From Deltaproteobacteria bacterium (GTDB lineage Bacteria > SAR324 > JACQKK01), in the NCBI GenBank assembly GCA_029879595.1, contig JAOUPZ010000135.1, positions 1 through 7,921 of the forward strand: 7,921 bases of DNA, given 5' to 3'. Under the pieces are notes generated by a model. That model was given only the letters and a program-made list of their open reading frames with translations. It did no database searches and was not told the origin of the DNA. Shown here piece after piece: positions 5,923 to 7,921 of the stretch (position 1 is its first letter; each line of letters starts with the position of its first letter). A program made the position numbers and the translations under genes.

Positions 5923-5986
5923 AAGAATTGCTGTTTTGAAGAATTGCTGCATAGAAGTATTACCGCATAGAAGAACAACCAGGGGG
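5923..5986. repeat. Degenerate 16-bp tandem repeats (about four units)
   Basis: Units begin at 5923, 5939, 5955 and 5971, each with AAG. Units one and two share AAGAATTGCTG, and units two and three share GCATAG at their end. The fourth unit keeps only AAGAA and CC. The steady 16-base period shows tandem duplication followed by divergence. It lies about 220 bases ahead of the beta-barrel gene start; function is unknown. Confidence 0.5.
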
Positions 5987-6207
5987 CACGCACCCAATAA
6001 TAACAAAACAGATTTATGTGGCTGTCCGGGTCAGTCAGTTGACTGAAGAGGCTGGCGGACGCAAAACATGGCTGACGCAGAGTGTTGCTGAAGTAGAGTG
6101 AGACTGACTCCAATACCAGGTTGAAATATCTGCCGGGACCCTTAAAAAAAAAGAAAAAGGCGGCTCTCATCAGGTGGCGCAAATCCGTGATATGGCATGA
6201 GAAAAAG

Positions 6208-7014
6208 ATGTGGGTGCTGAAGGCATATCCGGCCATCTTTGTATTTTGGCTGGTACTGTTCCCGGCGGAAATCCAGGGGATGGAAGGGACGGCATCACCT
6301 GATGCCTCCCCCCGGACGGTGGAGCCCCGGCAGGATGAAAGCCTGCCACAAGAGCCTGATACAGACCTGCAGTCCACCCCGGATGGCGCTGCAAGCCCCG
6401 AAGAAGGTTCCCGGGAAAACGCCGCGGTGGACCCACGGGATACCTTCCTGGATTTCAACCACACCCTGACGGTTTTTTACGGCCAGGGTTCAAACGTGGA
6501 TTTACGGATGATTCCCGGGGATATCCTTCAGATGGAACTGGACATGGAGCACACCTTTTTCCATGCCCTGAACTATTCCTATGCCTTTTACCGCACAGGT
6601 GACTTTCGGTTTTACCCCTTTAATTACCGGATGCGCGGGGTCAGGCTTGAACTGGAGGGGCAACTGACCAAACACTGGGGATTGCAGTACAACTACGAAT
6701 CCCACCTGGCCATTGCTGTACGGACCCCGGACTTAAATCCGTTCCTGGGTTTAACTATCAACATAGCCTATGGTGACGGATTATCCTATGCCCATTCCAA
6801 ACCATCCTTTGAAGACGGCCCTGACGGCATGCAGGCCGGGCCACGCTATAAGCTTCAGCATTTCATGGGCCTTGAGGTGGTGCTGGGCTGGACGGGGCTG
6901 CCCTATTTTCAACTGGTGGCCAAGATACATCACCGTTCCGGCATCTGGGGGGTAGTGGCTCCACCTGGGGTAGGCTCTAATTTTATCACCTACGGGGTCA
7001 GGGCCCGGTTTTGA
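6208..7014 (+). CDS. Secreted outer-membrane beta-barrel protein, possibly PagL-like
   Basis: From ATG 6208 the protein has 268 residues. Residues 1-24 look like a signal peptide: a short basic start, then the hydrophobic stretch AYPAIFVFWLVLFPA, and a likely cleavage near AEIQG. An acidic Pro/Ser/Glu-rich linker (about 25-78) comes next, then repeated alternating amphipathic strands ending in a terminal Phe (GVRARF), the mark of BAM-assembled outer-membrane proteins. Near the end, HHRSGIWG (241-248) followed by GSNF (256-259) resembles the His-x-Ser motif of PagL-type lipid A 3-O-deacylases (acyloxyacyl hydrolase-like family). However, no Glu stands where I would expect the third PagL catalytic residue, so enzyme activity is doubtful. 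The frame extends upstream to a TTG at 6121 and contains a GTG at 6187, but only the 6208 start places the signal peptide at the N-terminus. The ribosome site there (GAGAAAAAG) is weak. Confidence 0.75.
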   Translation: MWVLKAYPAIFVFWLVLFPAEIQGMEGTASPDASPRTVEPRQDESLPQEPDTDLQSTPDGAASPEEGSRENAAVDPRDTFLDFNHTLTVFYGQGSNVDLRMIPGDILQMELDMEHTFFHALNYSYAFYRTGDFRFYPFNYRMRGVRLELEGQLTKHWGLQYNYESHLAIAVRTPDLNPFLGLTINIAYGDGLSYAHSKPSFEDGPDGMQAGPRYKLQHFMGLEVVLGWTGLPYFQLVAKIHHRSGIWGVVAPPGVGSNFITYGVRARF

Positions 7015-7032
7015 ACCGCATAGCCTGTATTA

Positions 7033-7106
7033 AGTTTCCCGCCGGATTATGGGCTTTCGCGTAGCGCTGAATTAAGGTACGTGTTGATCTAATCCGGAAC
7101 CGGGAA
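7033..7106. repeat. Imperfect long inverted repeat between the beta-barrel gene and yifB
   Basis: CCGGATTA (7042-7049) and TAATCCGG (7090-7097) are perfect 8-base arms. The match extends outward through TTTCCCG and CGGGAA with small bulges, spanning about 7033-7106. The 40-base loop holds GCGTAGCGC. No T-tract follows, so it is at best a factor-independent hairpin of uncertain strength, a transcript-stabilising fold or an operator. A direct repeat of ATTTCAAAG follows just before yifB. Confidence 0.4.
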
Positions 7107-7135
7107 CACATTTCAAAGATTTCAAAGAACAGCCC

Positions 7136-7921
7136 ATGCTCGCAACTACCCATTCAGCCACCGTGCTCGGAGTGGATGCACATCCCATAACAGTGGAGGT
7201 GGACCTGGCCGTGGGCCTGAGCCAGTTCAACATCGTGGGCCTGCCGGACGGAACCATCAAGGAAAGCCGTGACCGGATTACCGCCGCCATTGCCAACTGC
7301 GGCTTTTCCTTCCCGATAAGAAAAATCACCGTCAACCTGGCGCCGGCTGAAATGCGCAAGATCGGCTCAGGGTTTGATCTTCCCATTGCAGCATCCATTC
7401 TGGGCGCTTCCGGGGCCTTTGAGCCCGAGGCCCTGGCCAACCTCATGCTGGTGGGAGAACTTTCACTGGAGGGGCGTTTAAGGCCCGTCAGGGGCATTCT
7501 GCCCATGGCGCTGGCGGCCAGGAAGCTGAATGTGCAAGGCCTGGTGCTGCCCGTAGAGAACGAGAGGGAAGCAGCCGTGGTTTCCGGACTGCCCCTCTGG
7601 CCGGTGCAGCATCTGGCGGACGTGGTCGAAATATTGAAAAACGGCAAACCGCCCGCGCCCGCCGTGGAAGGCCTGGATTTACTGGGCCCGCCGGAGGGAA
7701 ATCATGCCGAAGACCTGCGCGACGTGAAGGGGCAGGAGAAAGCCAAGCGCGTGCTGGAAATAGCGGCGGCAGGGCGGCATCATCTGCTGATGAGCGGGCC
7801 GCCGGGCTCCGGCAAGACCATGCTGGCCCGCAGGATCAGCACCCTGTTGCCACCAATGTCATTTGAGGAGGCCCTGGAGACCACCAAGATCCACAGTATT
7901 TCCGGCCTGCTTGATTCAGCG
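7136..7921 (+). CDS. yifB: YifB/ComM-family AAA+ ATPase (Mg-chelatase-like), N-terminal half
   Basis: The gene runs off the right edge with 262 of the roughly 500 codons usual for the family. The N-terminal domain, residues 1-170, is the Lon-protease-like fold of this family, with the hallmark segments FNIVGLPDGTIKESRDRI (31-48), ITVNLAPAEMRK (64-75), GSGFDLPIA (77-85) and a GELSLEGRLRPVRG segment (107-120). A linker leads to DVKGQEKAKRVLEIAAAGRHHLL and the Walker A motif GPPGSGKT at 221-228. The Walker B, arginine finger and C-terminal domain lie outside the window. In naturally competent bacteria ComM is a hexameric helicase that aids branch migration during recombination of incoming DNA; in others the role is less defined. 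ATG 7136 gives the family's usual first residues (M-L-A-x-x-H-S-A). The ribosome site is weak (AAAGAACAG). It appears unrelated in function to the respiratory cluster. Confidence 0.96.
   Translation, partial: MLATTHSATVLGVDAHPITVEVDLAVGLSQFNIVGLPDGTIKESRDRITAAIANCGFSFPIRKITVNLAPAEMRKIGSGFDLPIAASILGASGAFEPEALANLMLVGELSLEGRLRPVRGILPMALAARKLNVQGLVLPVENEREAAVVSGLPLWPVQHLADVVEILKNGKPPAPAVEGLDLLGPPEGNHAEDLRDVKGQEKAKRVLEIAAAGRHHLLMSGPPGSGKTMLARRISTLLPPMSFEEALETTKIHSISGLLDSA

Larger units (their letters stand above)
5704..6207. other. Intergenic region with palindromes and short tandem repeats
   Basis: About 500 bases without a credible gene. The longest opposing frame (minus 5868-6464) overlaps the beta-barrel gene and reads like a shadow. 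The region contains the 20-bp palindrome at 5761-5780, a small hairpin CTGGG-TTAAC-CCCAG (5853-5867), the 16-bp degenerate repeats (5923-5986), an inverted repeat TCAGT-TG-ACTGA (about 6034-6045), and an A9-G-A5 tract at 6144-6158. A frame in register with the downstream gene is open from a TTG at 6121, but its first residues form a lysine run and precede the signal peptide, so it is probably leader. Confidence 0.55.

Noticed and set aside
6144..6158. A-rich tract as a minus-strand terminator
   Set aside because: No GC-rich hairpin stands ahead of it on the minus strand and no minus-strand gene lies nearby to terminate.
6121..6207. TTG start giving a longer beta-barrel protein
   Set aside because: It would put a lysine run and 29 residues ahead of the signal peptide, and the A9-G-A5 tract lies within it. 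The ATG at 6208 gives a normal secretion signal.
5868..6464. Open frame of 198 codons on the minus strand
   Set aside because: It overlaps the signal peptide and linker of the beta-barrel gene, is Ser/Phe-rich without a domain pattern, and its repeated QQFF arises from the 16-bp DNA repeats.
7072..7647. Open frame of 191 codons antisense to yifB
   Set aside because: It is a shadow of the conserved YifB reading frame and is Ser/Arg-rich.

Overview
The window looks like chromosomal DNA of a Gram-negative bacterium. It encodes an apparent outer-membrane beta-barrel protein ending in Phe, a NIT-domain membrane sensor and a ComM/YifB-type ATPase, at moderate GC content. A respiratory, probably facultative or anaerobic proteobacterium or Desulfobacterota-like organism would fit. 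That placement is inference from gene content; no rRNA or other phylogenetic marker is present.

Layout. Positions 1-863 (minus) hold the N-terminal part of a membrane sensor with a periplasmic NIT domain, cut by the window edge. About 600 bases without a convincing gene follow, holding a 12-bp palindrome and a compact 65-bp symmetric repeat element. Next (1462-2397, minus) is a SCO-family copper/thiol protein with an unusual three-helix membrane domain at its N-terminus. A divergent intergenic region of about 375 bases carries an FNR/DNR-like palindrome and a possible structured leader. It precedes a plus-strand operon: a 48-residue one-helix membrane protein, a CuA-containing subunit II and a heme-copper catalytic subunit I. 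A strong intrinsic terminator (5317-5349) lies downstream. After it come a small ABM-like dimeric alpha/beta-barrel protein, a spacer with a 20-bp perfect palindrome and degenerate 16-bp tandem repeats, a secreted beta-barrel protein with a PagL-like His-x-Ser motif, and the first 262 codons of a YifB/ComM AAA+ ATPase.

The centre of interest is the SCO / small protein / CuA subunit / subunit I cluster. Subunit I keeps all heme and CuB/FeB histidines. However, the helix VI GHPEVY motif of A- and B-family oxygen reductases is replaced by GHSSQQ, so Gln237 sits where the cross-linked tyrosine should be. The K-channel lysine position of helix VIII holds Glu322. This combination, with a full CuA site in subunit II, points to one of the non-canonical CuA-dependent nitric oxide reductases of the heme-copper superfamily (the eNOR/bNOR/sNOR/gNOR/nNOR assemblage) rather than an oxygen reductase. 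In this model cytochrome c or a similar donor reduces CuA, electrons pass through the low-spin heme to the binuclear site, and SCO delivers copper to CuA. The exact NOR subfamily cannot be assigned without a phylogeny.
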